Shown piece by piece: positions 1 through 8,171 of a stretch of 64,000 bases of DNA. The notes below the pieces were generated by a model that searched no databases, was not told the DNA's origin, and worked only from the letters and a program-made list of their open reading frames with translations. The DNA is from Pseudomonas sp. 6D_7.1_Bac1 (GTDB taxonomy: Bacteria > Pseudomonadota > Gammaproteobacteria > Pseudomonadales > Pseudomonadaceae), in the NCBI RefSeq assembly GCF_025465945.1, contig NZ_JANLNW010000052.1, positions 62,001-126,000 on the forward strand, given 5' to 3'. Each line of letters opens with the position of its first letter. The stretch's first letter is position 1. A program made the position numbers and the translations under genes.

Positions 1-196
1 AGGCTCCAACGCCCTGGTGCAACAAAGCGCCGCCAACAACCGCGCGCAACTGGAGGGCGGCCTGACCGTGCGCTTTGAAAACGCACCGGCCGGGATGCGC
101 ACCGACCCGCCGCAAACCAACCAACCGGGTCTGGCCCTGACGTCACAAATCGGCTATCGCTCACTTTCTCTAGGAGGTTCCAATGAGTTGGCGTGA
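1..196 (+). CDS. Phage tail tape-measure protein, C-terminal end (partial)
   Basis: This is an open reading frame entering from the left edge (frame of base 2) and ending at TGA 194-196. About 64 residues are visible, ending with the LTVRFENAPAGMR... and IGYRSLSLGG stretches that I associate with the end of tail tape-measure proteins in Mu-like and lambdoid tails. The tape measure sets tail length and is threaded inside the tube. The reading frame overlaps the next gene by 14 bases, and that gene's ribosome-binding site (TAGGAGG, about 171-177) lies inside it, so the two are translationally linked. Only the C-terminus is seen, so the call rests mostly on position before a circularisation-type tail protein. 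Confidence 0.6.
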   Translation, partial: GSNALVQQSAANNRAQLEGGLTVRFENAPAGMRTDPPQTNQPGLALTSQIGYRSLSLGGSNELA

Positions 197-1421
197 TCGT
201 TTGTTGCCGGCGTCGTTTCGCGGCGTCGGATTCTGGGTCGATCAGGCGAAAACCCCGGTCGGTCAGAAAGGCCAGTTGCATGAGTATCCCCAGCGTGACC
301 AACCGTTCTTCGAAGGCCTTGGCCAACAGGCGAAGATCCACGACCTGACGGCCTTTATCGTCGGGCCCGATTGCCTGGAGCAGCGTGACAAACTGCTCAA
401 GGCGCTGGAGGAGGGCGCGGGTGAACTGGTTCATCCGTGGCTGGGGCGGATGCAGGTCAAGGTCGGTGAGTGCGAAATGACCCAGACCCGCCAGGACGGC
501 GGGCTGGTGACGTTTGCCCTGAAGTTCTACCCCGACCAGCCACTGCAGTTTCCCACCGCTCAGGTCAACACTCGCATGCAATTGCTGGTGTCGGCTGACA
601 GCCTGTTGGGATCGATGGTGCGCCGCTTCGAAGAGGCCATGAGCCTTATCAAGGCGGCGCGGATCGGCATCAAAGAACTGCGCGATAGCCTCAAAGAGGT
701 CTACGAGGTTATCGAGCACGAGTTCAAGCCGCTGATCGAGACTTACAAGGAGCTCAGTCTGCTGGTCAAGGCCATCAAGGAACTGCCCCGTGAAGTGAGC
801 GCGGAGTTCAAGGGTTTGCTTGGCGACATCAAGGAACTCGGGGACTTTGCGCGTGAGGGTTACCGTGGTGTGCTCGCCAACGTCTCGCAGCAGGTAGAGG
901 CGGTGAAAAAGATCGATGCACCGAAGCTCACCACCGGCAAGGACACCGTGGCGGCGGCTCAGGCCATGGCCAATCTGGTGCAGGACGCGTTGTTGGTGAA
1001 ACTCGGCTATCAGGTGGCGTTGATGCCGGTGGCCACTCCCGTGGTCAAATTGAACTCCACGCCCTCCCTGGCACAGCAAGCCGTACAGCCGGTGCGGCGA
1101 GTGGACGTGCCGGTGGCCGACGATGTGCTGGCCTTGCGTGAGGCGCTCAACGAAGCGATCTGGCAAGCCGCCCTCAAGGCGGACGCTGTGCACTATCAAG
1201 CGCTCAATGCATTGCGCCAGCAATTGTTCGGGCACCTGACGGCCGTGGCGTCGTCCGGTGTGCGGCTGATTACCCTGTCTCCCAATCAGAGCATGCCGGC
1301 ATTGGTGCTCACCTATCAGTACCTGGGGGATGCCACGCGGGTGGGCGAAGTGACGCAACGCAACGGTGTGATTCACTTTGGATTCCTGCCTGTGGGCGAC
1401 CTGAAAATCGCCCAGGAGTAA
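183..1421 (+). CDS. DNA circularisation N-terminal domain tail protein (Mu gp43-like)
   Basis: 412 residues. The start MSWRDRLLPASFRGVGFWVDQ and the following ~100 residues match the DNA_circ_N family, called gp43 or N in Mu-like phages. Residues about 145-240 are rich in heptad-like E/K/L residues and look coiled-coil. The historic name comes from proposed DNA circularisation. In contractile tails the protein is part of the tail/baseplate set between tape measure and hub, and in a tailocin it can only be structural. AGGAGG is placed 7 bases before the ATG. Three bases separate it from the next gene, so it is in the same operon. Confidence 0.85.
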   Translation: MSWRDRLLPASFRGVGFWVDQAKTPVGQKGQLHEYPQRDQPFFEGLGQQAKIHDLTAFIVGPDCLEQRDKLLKALEEGAGELVHPWLGRMQVKVGECEMTQTRQDGGLVTFALKFYPDQPLQFPTAQVNTRMQLLVSADSLLGSMVRRFEEAMSLIKAARIGIKELRDSLKEVYEVIEHEFKPLIETYKELSLLVKAIKELPREVSAEFKGLLGDIKELGDFAREGYRGVLANVSQQVEAVKKIDAPKLTTGKDTVAAAQAMANLVQDALLVKLGYQVALMPVATPVVKLNSTPSLAQQAVQPVRRVDVPVADDVLALREALNEAIWQAALKADAVHYQALNALRQQLFGHLTAVASSGVRLITLSPNQSMPALVLTYQYLGDATRVGEVTQRNGVIHFGFLPVGDLKIAQE

Positions 1422-1424
1422 GCC

Positions 1425-2465
1425 ATGACCGAACTTGCAAATGCCGTCAGCCTGACCGTTGACGGTCTGGATTATGGCGGCTGGAAAAGCGTTGAAATCA
1501 GTGCGGACCTGGAGCGTCAGTTCCGCACTTTCAAACTCAACATCACCTGGCAATGGCCGGGGCAAACCCTGGCAGTGCCGATCAAGCCGGGTTCGCGTTG
1601 TCAGGTGCGAATTGGTTGCGATCTGGTACTCACTGGCCACGTCTACAAGGCGCCGATCAGTTACGACGGCAAGCAGATCAGCCTGAGCATCGAGGGCAGT
1701 TCGCTGACCCAGGACCTGGTGGATTGCGCGGCGATCAACCGTCCGAGCCAATGGCAGGAACAAAGCGTGCTGAGTATCGTCCAGGCCCTGGCGTCGCCTT
1801 ATGGCGTGGGCGTGGTCAGCGAGATCCCACAAACCGCCAAGCTGAACAAACACAGCATCGTCCCTGGAGAAACGGTGTTTCAGTCCATCGACCGCTTGCT
1901 GACCTTGTACCGGGTGTTCTCCACGGATGACGCCGAAGGCCGAGTGCTGCTGGCGAAACCGGGCAGCGGTGGACGGGCCAGCGATGTGCTGGAACTGGGC
2001 AAGAACATCCTCTCGGCCAACGCGCCGATGGATTTCAGCCAGGTGTTTTCCGAATACCGGGTGATCGGTCAGCACAAGGGCAGCGACACCCAAAGCGGCA
2101 GCGCGGTGAGCGAAGTGTCAGGTGTGGCAACCGATGCCACGACCCAACGCAAACGGGTCACGGTGATCAGCGAAAGCGCTCAACTGACGTCAGAACTGGC
2201 GCAGCAACGCGCCGACTGGGAAAGCGCCACCCGCACCGGAAAAGCCCTGACGACGACCTACCGCGTGCAAGGCTGGCGGCAAACCAACGGCGACTTGTGG
2301 CGGCACAACACGCTGGTACGAGTGATCGACAAAGTGCTGGGCTTTGACCAGGACCTGTTGATCTCGAAGGTGACTTACTCGCTCTCTGAACAGGGCTCCA
2401 TTACCACCCTGCAAGTGGCGCCACCGCATACCTTCGACGCCAACCCGGTGCCCCCCAAATCCTGA
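1425..2465 (+). CDS. Baseplate hub protein (Mu gp44/gpP-like)
   Basis: 346 residues. It follows the circularisation-type protein and precedes the spike gene, the Mu order 43-44-45. The N-terminus (AVSLTVDGLDYGGWKSVEISADLE) and the central part with SIVQALASPYGV and ETVFQSIDRLL resemble contractile-tail hub proteins of the gpD/gp27/gp44 type. These form the central ring through which the spike is pushed. Codon use is ordinary for the region. A REPIN of about 130 bp separates it from the next gene, which is unusual inside a tail operon. Confidence 0.85.
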   Translation: MTELANAVSLTVDGLDYGGWKSVEISADLERQFRTFKLNITWQWPGQTLAVPIKPGSRCQVRIGCDLVLTGHVYKAPISYDGKQISLSIEGSSLTQDLVDCAAINRPSQWQEQSVLSIVQALASPYGVGVVSEIPQTAKLNKHSIVPGETVFQSIDRLLTLYRVFSTDDAEGRVLLAKPGSGGRASDVLELGKNILSANAPMDFSQVFSEYRVIGQHKGSDTQSGSAVSEVSGVATDATTQRKRVTVISESAQLTSELAQQRADWESATRTGKALTTTYRVQGWRQTNGDLWRHNTLVRVIDKVLGFDQDLLISKVTYSLSEQGSITTLQVAPPHTFDANPVPPKS

Positions 2466-2479
2466 GTTCACGTTAATGC

Positions 2480-2610
2480 GTAGCAGCTGCCGAAGGCTGC
2501 GTTCGGGCGCGTAGCGGCCGTGAAACCTGTATCGACGATTAACCTGAAGTACCGCAGCGCCTGACTTCACGACTGCTACGCAGCCGAACGCAGCCTTCGG
2601 CAGCTGCTAC
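2480..2610. repeat. REPIN (inverted REP pair) inside the tail operon
   Basis: Two perfect 27-bp arms, 2480-2506 and 2584-2610, are reverse complements containing GCAGCTGCCGAAGGCTGC and enclose a 77-bp loop. This is the REPIN layout of the P. fluorescens group, mobilised by RAYT-type enzymes encoded elsewhere. It fills the hub-spike gap and could weaken or stabilise the tail mRNA. Confidence 0.85.
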
Positions 2611-2657
2611 AGAGTGCATCGCCGTGCCGGGCCTCACCGATATCCAAGGAAAACCCA

Positions 2658-3167
2658 ATGAGCCTACTGACACGCCTCTTGGCGCGCGGCACTGTCGTGC
2701 TCGCCAATTCGGCTACCAAGCTGCAATCGCTGCAAATGCGCCTGACCGCTGGCGAAGTGAACGATGACATGGAGCACTTCGAGCCCTACGGTTTCACCAG
2801 CAATCCGCTGGCCGGCGCCGAAGGGATCGCGACCTTTCTCGGTGGCGATCGCTCTCACGCCGTGGTGCTGGTGGTCGCCGACCGCCGCTATCGCCTCAAG
2901 GCACTCGCCCCCGGCGAAGTGGCGATCTACACCGATGAAGGTGACAAAGTCCACTTCAAGCGCGGACGGATCATCGACATCGAAACCACCACGCTGAACA
3001 TCCGCGCCAGCACCGCTGTGAACATCGATACGCCGACCCTGACCCAGACCGGCAAGATCGTCTCCCAGGGTGACCAAATCGCCGGCGGTATCAGCCAGAT
3101 CAAACACGTGCACCCAGGCGTCCAGCCGGGCAATGGCCAGACCGCCGCACCCGCAGGAGGCCAGTGA
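2658..3167 (+). CDS. Baseplate spike/assembly protein V (Mu gp45-like)
   Basis: 169 residues. The N-terminal part with ...FEPYGFTSNPLAGAEGIATFLGGDRSHAVV is characteristic of the Mu Gp45 family. The middle (GEVAIYTDEGDKVHFKRG, then alternating T/I/N residues) looks like the beta-helical spike, and an HVH pair at about residues 150-152 fits the metal-binding tip of such spikes. It forms the membrane-piercing needle below the hub. ATG is preceded by a weak purine stretch (AAGGAAAACCC). It overlaps the next gene by 4 bases (GTGATG). Confidence 0.88.
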   Translation: MSLLTRLLARGTVVLANSATKLQSLQMRLTAGEVNDDMEHFEPYGFTSNPLAGAEGIATFLGGDRSHAVVLVVADRRYRLKALAPGEVAIYTDEGDKVHFKRGRIIDIETTTLNIRASTAVNIDTPTLTQTGKIVSQGDQIAGGISQIKHVHPGVQPGNGQTAAPAGGQ

Positions 3168-3565
3168 TGTTTATCAGTCATGACCTCAAAGCCGCACTGA
3201 CCCGTTCGGTGCTGATCAGTCTCTTCACCTGGCGCCGCGCCGCCGACGATGACTTCCTTGATGACGACGAACGCTTCGGCTGGTGGGGCGACAGTTTTCC
3301 CACGGTGGCCGACGACCGTATCGGCTCGCGGCTGTGGTTGCTGCGTCGGGTCAAGTTGACCCGGCAGACCCAGCTCGACGCCGAATTTTATGCCCGCGAA
3401 GCCCTGCAATGGCTGATCGACGACGGCCATTGCAGCGCCATCGAGATCCTCAGCGAACGCCTCGACGACCAGCGCTTGAACCTGCGCACGGTGCTGACAC
3501 TGGCCGACGGTGAGCGACTGGACATCAACCCTGAACACAGTTGGCAGGTGACCTATGCCGTTTGA
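3164..3565 (+). CDS. Phage GP46 family baseplate protein
   Basis: 133 residues, containing the family pattern FGWWGDSFPT near residue 38 and LKLTRQTQLDAEFYAREALQW-like text after it. Mu gp46 is a small baseplate wedge component, functionally similar to gp25/gpW of other contractile tails. The start overlaps the spike stop by 4 bases and its end overlaps gp47 by 11 bases, so it is tightly coupled in the baseplate operon. Confidence 0.88.
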   Translation: MMFISHDLKAALTRSVLISLFTWRRAADDDFLDDDERFGWWGDSFPTVADDRIGSRLWLLRRVKLTRQTQLDAEFYAREALQWLIDDGHCSAIEILSERLDDQRLNLRTVLTLADGERLDINPEHSWQVTYAV

Positions 3566-4595
3566 AACGCCTTCGCTGCCGGTGCTGATCAAGCGCACCC
3601 AAAGCGACCTGGCCAGCGATTCGCTGCGCCAGTCCGATGCGCAAGTTCTGGCCCGAACCCTCGGCGGTGCAGCCTTTGGCCTGTATGGCTATCTGGACTG
3701 GATCGCCGAGCAGATTCTGCCGGACAAGGCCGATGAACCCACGTTGGAACGCATCGCCGCGCTACGCCTCAACCAGCCGCGTAACGCGGCGCAATCAGCT
3801 CGCGGAGCCGTCAGTTTCACCGCTACGGCTGGCGCGGTGCTGGATGTCGACACCTTGCTGCAATCGAGTGACGGTCGCACCTACAAAGTGACCGCCGCCC
3901 GCACCACCGGCAACGGTTTCAACAGCACCACCATCGCCGCGCTGGACGCCGGTTCCCTCGGCAATGCCGATGCGGGCATGACGCTAATCCCGGTGCAACC
4001 GATCCAGGGGATCGGCGGAGTCTTCACGGTGCTGGCGCCGGGACTGACCGGTGGCATTGCCCGCGAGAGCGTCGAATCGCTGCGCTCGCGGGTGATTCGC
4101 TCGTACCGCATCATCCCTCACGGCGGCTCGGCACAGGACTATGAAACCTGGGCGCTGGAGTGCCCGGGGATTACCCGCGCCTGGTGTCGCGGCAGCTACT
4201 TGGGGCCGGGTACGGTTGGTTTGTTCGTCATGCGTGACGATGACCCGCAACCGGTTCCGGACGCAACGCAACTGGCTTTGGTCCAGGCGCATATCGAGCC
4301 TTTGCGCCCGGTCACCGCCGAGGTGCATGTGCTGGCGCCGGTGCAGTTGCCGGTGACCTACAGTCTGCGCCTGACCCCCGACACCAGCGCCGTGCGCGCC
4401 GCCGTCGAAGCGCAGTTGCGCGATTTGCACAACCGCGAGGCCGGGCTCGGTGAGACCTTGCTGTTGACCCATATCGCCGAAGCCATCAGCAGCGCCACCG
4501 GCGAGAACGATCACAAACTGGTTGCGCCAGCCGCCGACGTTGCTGCCGCGAGCAATCAGCTGCTGACGTTCGGAGGTTGCGTATGGCTGGAATAA
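3555..4595 (+). CDS. Baseplate J/gp47 family protein
   Basis: 346 residues, a normal length for the gpJ/gp47 wedge family. Features seen are LDWIAEQILPDKADEPTLERIAALR near residue 45, the ESLRSRVIRSYR region near residue 178, and GGSAQDYETWALECPGI just after it. All are usual family landmarks. The protein builds the inter-wedge ring of the baseplate and carries the tail-fibre connection. It overlaps the following gene by 13 bases. Confidence 0.92.
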   Translation: MPFETPSLPVLIKRTQSDLASDSLRQSDAQVLARTLGGAAFGLYGYLDWIAEQILPDKADEPTLERIAALRLNQPRNAAQSARGAVSFTATAGAVLDVDTLLQSSDGRTYKVTAARTTGNGFNSTTIAALDAGSLGNADAGMTLIPVQPIQGIGGVFTVLAPGLTGGIARESVESLRSRVIRSYRIIPHGGSAQDYETWALECPGITRAWCRGSYLGPGTVGLFVMRDDDPQPVPDATQLALVQAHIEPLRPVTAEVHVLAPVQLPVTYSLRLTPDTSAVRAAVEAQLRDLHNREAGLGETLLLTHIAEAISSATGENDHKLVAPAADVAAASNQLLTFGGCVWLE

Positions 4596-5182
4596 GAACC
4601 GCCGCGCAGTACCACGCGCAACTGCGCAGCCTGCTGCCCAGCGGCCCGGCCTGGGACCCGGAGCGGGTTCCGGAACTGGAGCAAGTCCTGGAAGACATCT
4701 CCCAGGAGCTGGCGCGACTGGATGCTCGCGCCGCCGACCTGCTCAATGAAATGGACCCGGCCGGCGTCAGCGAACTGGTGCCGGACTGGGAGCGGGTGAT
4801 GAACCTGCCCGATCCGTGTCTGGGGCTGACCCCGCTGTTCGACGATCGCCGTCTCGCCGTACGCCGACGACTGCTCGCGGTCGGCAGCCAAGCGGTCAGC
4901 TACTACGTCGAAATCGCCCGAACCCAAGGCTACCCGAACGCCACCATCACCGAACTCGAAGCGCCGCGTATGGGCCGCTCGCGTTTCGGTGCGGCGCACT
5001 TCGGCACCTGGCAGGCGCAGTTCATGTGGACCCTCAACACTGGCGGCCGCCTGCTGCTGGGGCGGCGTTTCGGTGCCAGTTACTGGGGCGAACGCTTCGG
5101 CATGAACCCGGGCTCAGCGCTGGAATGCCTGATCCACCGCAGCGCACCGGCCCATACGTTGGTGCACATCAATTATGACTAG
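4583..5182 (+). CDS. YmfQ/DUF2313 baseplate protein (Mu gp48-like)
   Basis: 199 residues from ATG 4583. The site CGGAGG at 4571-4576 is 6 bases upstream and decides this start over the TTG at 4577. AQYHAQLRSLLPSGPAWDPE opens the family, and RFGAAHFGTWQ...ECLIHRSAPAHT closes it. Mu gp48 joins the baseplate wedge to the fibre. The gene sits, as expected, between gp47 and the tail fibre. Confidence 0.9.
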   Translation: MAGIRTAAQYHAQLRSLLPSGPAWDPERVPELEQVLEDISQELARLDARAADLLNEMDPAGVSELVPDWERVMNLPDPCLGLTPLFDDRRLAVRRRLLAVGSQAVSYYVEIARTQGYPNATITELEAPRMGRSRFGAAHFGTWQAQFMWTLNTGGRLLLGRRFGASYWGERFGMNPGSALECLIHRSAPAHTLVHINYD

Positions 5183-5192
5183 GGGATAGGAA

Positions 5193-6404
5193 ATGGATTA
5201 TCCAAAAAACACACCCGGCGTAGGGCTGGTGAATGGCAAGTTTGTCGATGAAAACCCGGTCGCCGGGACACCTGGGTCATTGATTCCGGCGAGTTGGGGC
5301 AATGCGGTGACGCAGGAGATTGTGGGTGCGATCAGTGCGGCCGGGATGGCGCCGGCAGAAGATCAAACTAACCAGCTCACCCTGGCGATCAAGCAGTTGG
5401 CGAAACTTGATCCGCTGCAGCGTTTCCCGGTGCAGGTTTATCGCAAGAACCTGCTGATCAACGGCAACTTTGATGTCTGGCAGCGAGGCCCTTCTAATCG
5501 TGGCCCGACTATCGGTGGTTACATCGCGGACCGATTTCGTTGTGACTGGGACGGTGCGGGTATTAACATTTCCCGTCAAAATTTTGCGCTAGGACAAACC
5601 GAGGTTCCTGACGAACCTCAGTTTTTCCTGCGCTGGCAGCAAGTGACCGCTGGAGCAGGCTCCACCACTCATACGATTTCCCAGGCCATTGAGTCGGTGA
5701 GGACCTTGGCGGACAAAGCGGCCACTGTGACGTTCTGGGCAAAAGCTGACACGACGCGGCAGGTGACAGTCTCTTTTGGGCAATATTTTGGAGTGGGTGG
5801 ATCAGCCTATGCCTCGGGCACCATCGGTACATTTCAATTCAAGAGTTCGTGGGCCAAGTACAGTGCGACCTTTCAAGTTCCCTCTGTGGCCGGCAAGTCA
5901 GTGGGCACCGCAGGAGGCGACTATCTAAGGTTGACATTTGAACTTCCGTTGAATGTCATGCAGACCATTGATCTGGCGCACGTTCAACTCGAAGAAGGGC
6001 CAGTGTCCACACCCTTTGAGTTTCGTACTCCGGCAGACGAGTTGATTCTTTGTCAGCGCTACTTTGAGAAAACATTCAATCAGGATGTTCCGCCGGGCGA
6101 CTCCACAGGTTCGATTGCCGGATCCCTTATCTCGACAGTCAAAGTGGGCCAGTCCAGCTTTTCCTCCCAGCCGTTAGCGCAGTGGTCCTTCAAGGTTGAA
6201 AAAAGAGCAACTCCAAGTATTAGCCTATACAGGCCCATACCGAACGGAACACTGGGTCAATGGCGATCAGGGAGCGACGAGATTTCTTCCGCTAATGCTC
6301 GGCCCTATACCGTGTCTACGCGAGGTGTGTGGGTGGATAACTTCGATGTTGCACTCGTCCCCCAGTCTTATTACATCCACGCTACGGCGGATGCTGAACT
6401 TTAG
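5193..6404 (+). CDS. Tail fibre 1 (receptor-binding protein)
   Basis: 403 residues. Residues 1-70 (MDYPKNTPGVGLVNGKFVDE...) are the attachment domain shared with the two later fibre genes. From about residue 88 the protein changes to NLLINGNFDVWQRG followed by a beta-rich region ending FEFRTPADELILCQRYFEKTF. This is a carbohydrate-binding-like jelly-roll layout seen in many phage tail proteins. The C-terminus would bind the target cell surface. GGGGATAGG lies before the ATG. The base composition becomes more AT-rich after about 5500, unlike the baseplate genes, suggesting module exchange. Confidence 0.85.
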   Translation: MDYPKNTPGVGLVNGKFVDENPVAGTPGSLIPASWGNAVTQEIVGAISAAGMAPAEDQTNQLTLAIKQLAKLDPLQRFPVQVYRKNLLINGNFDVWQRGPSNRGPTIGGYIADRFRCDWDGAGINISRQNFALGQTEVPDEPQFFLRWQQVTAGAGSTTHTISQAIESVRTLADKAATVTFWAKADTTRQVTVSFGQYFGVGGSAYASGTIGTFQFKSSWAKYSATFQVPSVAGKSVGTAGGDYLRLTFELPLNVMQTIDLAHVQLEEGPVSTPFEFRTPADELILCQRYFEKTFNQDVPPGDSTGSIAGSLISTVKVGQSSFSSQPLAQWSFKVEKRATPSISLYRPIPNGTLGQWRSGSDEISSANARPYTVSTRGVWVDNFDVALVPQSYYIHATADAEL

Positions 6405-6416
6405 GAGTGACGCAAG

Positions 6417-6857
6417 ATGCACTATAAATTAATAACGAGCGGAGTTTGCCGTCTCGCTGACTCGGTTTTTATTCCCGAAGATCCAGCCAATCGTGACTGG
6501 ATTACCTATCAGGAGTGGCTGAGTCACGGCGGTGAATCACTCCCTATGAGCTCTAATCCTGGGCAGGAAGGGGCTGAACGTGCCTGGCGTGACTCCGAAC
6601 TGTTTCTAACCGACGGTGTAATTGCAAGGCATCGCGACGAGTTGGAGGCGGGGATTGCAACGACGTTATCCGCCGCAGAGTACGAAAACCTGCAAACGTA
6701 TCGCCGCAACTTGCGGAATTGGCCGGCTGCCGAAGCATTCCCCGAATTGACAGCGCGGCCGGTACTGCTTGCCCCCGTCAGCGTTATGGCCGCTCCCGTT
6801 AGAAAAGCACGGGTCAGAAAATCTGTGAAACCGGTAGAAGCTTCCATCACTCAATAG
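6417..6857 (+). CDS. Tail fibre-associated small protein (assembly type)
   Basis: 146 residues. The opening ...GVCRLADSVFIPEDPANRDWITYQEWLSHGG is a pattern found in small proteins encoded directly after phage tail fibres. The C-terminal part (LRNWPAAEAFPELTARPV) resembles the end of fibre-assembly chaperones. It probably helps folding or trimerisation of fibre 1, which ends 12 bases upstream. GTGACGCAAG precedes the ATG. The precise family is inferred from text and place, not searched. Confidence 0.65.
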   Translation: MHYKLITSGVCRLADSVFIPEDPANRDWITYQEWLSHGGESLPMSSNPGQEGAERAWRDSELFLTDGVIARHRDELEAGIATTLSAAEYENLQTYRRNLRNWPAAEAFPELTARPVLLAPVSVMAAPVRKARVRKSVKPVEASITQ

Positions 6858-6879
6858 AAAAATTGTAAGGAGTGGAACA

Positions 6880-7848
6880 TTGGATTATCCAAAAAGTGCA
6901 CCCGGCGTAGGTCTGGTAAATGGCAAGTTTGTCGATGAAAATCCGGTAGCCGGGACGCCGGGGTCTTTGATTCCCGCGAGTTGGGGGAATGGAGTAACTG
7001 AAGAAATACTGGGGGTTATTGGTGCCGCTGGGCTGACGTCTTCCGAGTCAAACAATAAACAGTTGCTGGAAGCGATTAATAAGCTGGTGGATGCATCCTC
7101 GCAACGGGTTGGTACTATTTCTGGATTGCTGAGGAATGCGAGTTTTTCGATACCGGTAGCTTCTTTAAGCGGGACGTTTAAAGCGGATGAGTTGACGGTT
7201 CAACCGGCAATGGGAGGGGCGGGTTATCGGCTGGGGAATTTTAATAAAACGATCAACCTGACCACTACGGGCGTCGGAGGAATGGATACAGGCTCAGCCC
7301 CGATAAATGGATTTGTTGCGTTGTATGCAATCTATAACTCCGCTACTGGCGATAGTGGGATTTTGGCGGTAAACAGTACGTTGATCGTCGCGCCGGGAGT
7401 GTATGACGGCGGCAGGATGCCGGCTGGATATAATGCTTCGGCGCTGATAAGTGTCTGGGCAACGGATACGCTCGGTATGTTTAAGATCGGGGTGCAGCGG
7501 GGGCGCAAAGTTTATATACCATTGGTGCAGGCTTATTCTGGTACAGCGACTTTAAATGCTTCGCCGTTATCCCTTGCAGGTATTATTCCGCCGAGCGCAT
7601 TTGAGATTGGCGGTGAGTTGACTATCGCCAATGGTTCCACCACTACGTCCTATATCAATCTGGTGTTGAACGCTAGTAATAGTGGAGTGGGACAGCAAAT
7701 TATTGCCGGTACTCTTGGTGCGGGGGCCGGTATCGCAGGTAACTACTCAATGCCCGTAATCGGCAATCAAACTGTCTATCTGTATTGTCAGGGTGTTGCC
7801 GGGTTTTCACAGTTTGAAGTGTATATCAGTAGCTATTCGTTTCATTGA
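6880..7848 (+). CDS. Tail fibre 2 (receptor-binding protein, alternative)
   Basis: 322 residues, starting with TTG at 6880. TAAGGAGTGG at 6866-6875 supports this start, and the next residues DYPKSAPGVGLVNGKFVDE match fibre 1. After residue ~75 the sequence has no resemblance to fibres 1 or 3. It is rich in G, S, T, N and I with beta-strand alternation (for example GGELTIANGSTTTSYINLVLN). The region is clearly more AT-rich than the surrounding tail genes, which points to import of the receptor-binding part. Function: a second cell-binding fibre sharing the same baseplate socket. Confidence 0.8.
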   Translation: MDYPKSAPGVGLVNGKFVDENPVAGTPGSLIPASWGNGVTEEILGVIGAAGLTSSESNNKQLLEAINKLVDASSQRVGTISGLLRNASFSIPVASLSGTFKADELTVQPAMGGAGYRLGNFNKTINLTTTGVGGMDTGSAPINGFVALYAIYNSATGDSGILAVNSTLIVAPGVYDGGRMPAGYNASALISVWATDTLGMFKIGVQRGRKVYIPLVQAYSGTATLNASPLSLAGIIPPSAFEIGGELTIANGSTTTSYINLVLNASNSGVGQQIIAGTLGAGAGIAGNYSMPVIGNQTVYLYCQGVAGFSQFEVYISSYSFH

Positions 7849-7861
7849 TAGGGGGTGAGTC

Positions 7862-8080
7862 GTGGATGTGGTCAACGTTCAGTTTGACAGTGAACAGCGT
7901 AAGACGATTATTGCGGAGTTTTCGGCCCCGCAAGATGTGAGCTTTTGGGAAAACCAAGGCGCAGTTTCGATAGATGATGAGCGGTACACGGAATTCAAAA
8001 GAAAAATGGGCGGCGCCACAAGCGCTGGTCAATCTTCCTCAACGCCCGTCCTGAAACGGGCGTTTTCATTCCTGCGTTGA
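7862..8080 (+). CDS. Short fibre-associated protein, possibly a remnant
   Basis: 72 residues from GTG 7862 behind GGGGGTGAG. The sequence MDVVNVQFDSEQRKTIIAEFSAPQD...DDERYTEFKRK looks like the N-terminus of small fibre-chaperone-type proteins that follow tail fibres. The last 13 residues are read out of a transcription-terminator hairpin (8041-8064), so the gene may be truncated by a module junction or naturally end in its own terminator. It sits 13 bases after fibre 2. Function unknown; association with fibre 2 is by position. Confidence 0.5.
   Translation: MDVVNVQFDSEQRKTIIAEFSAPQDVSFWENQGAVSIDDERYTEFKRKMGGATSAGQSSSTPVLKRAFSFLR
8041..8070 (+). terminator. Rho-independent terminator between fibre modules 2 and 3
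   Basis: AACGCCCGT at 8041-8049 pairs perfectly with ACGGGCGTT at 8056-8064, with a 6-base loop, followed by TTCATTCC. It overlaps the end of the small reading frame 7862-8080 and would reduce transcription into fibre 3. Confidence 0.65.
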
Positions 8081-8171
8081 GTGGCGTCAAGTCCAGTTGC
8101 ATGTGTGGCGTGCGCTGCAAGCCGCGCCAACTTATGGGGTGGCTCACAGAAACCAGATCAGGAGTTAAGCC

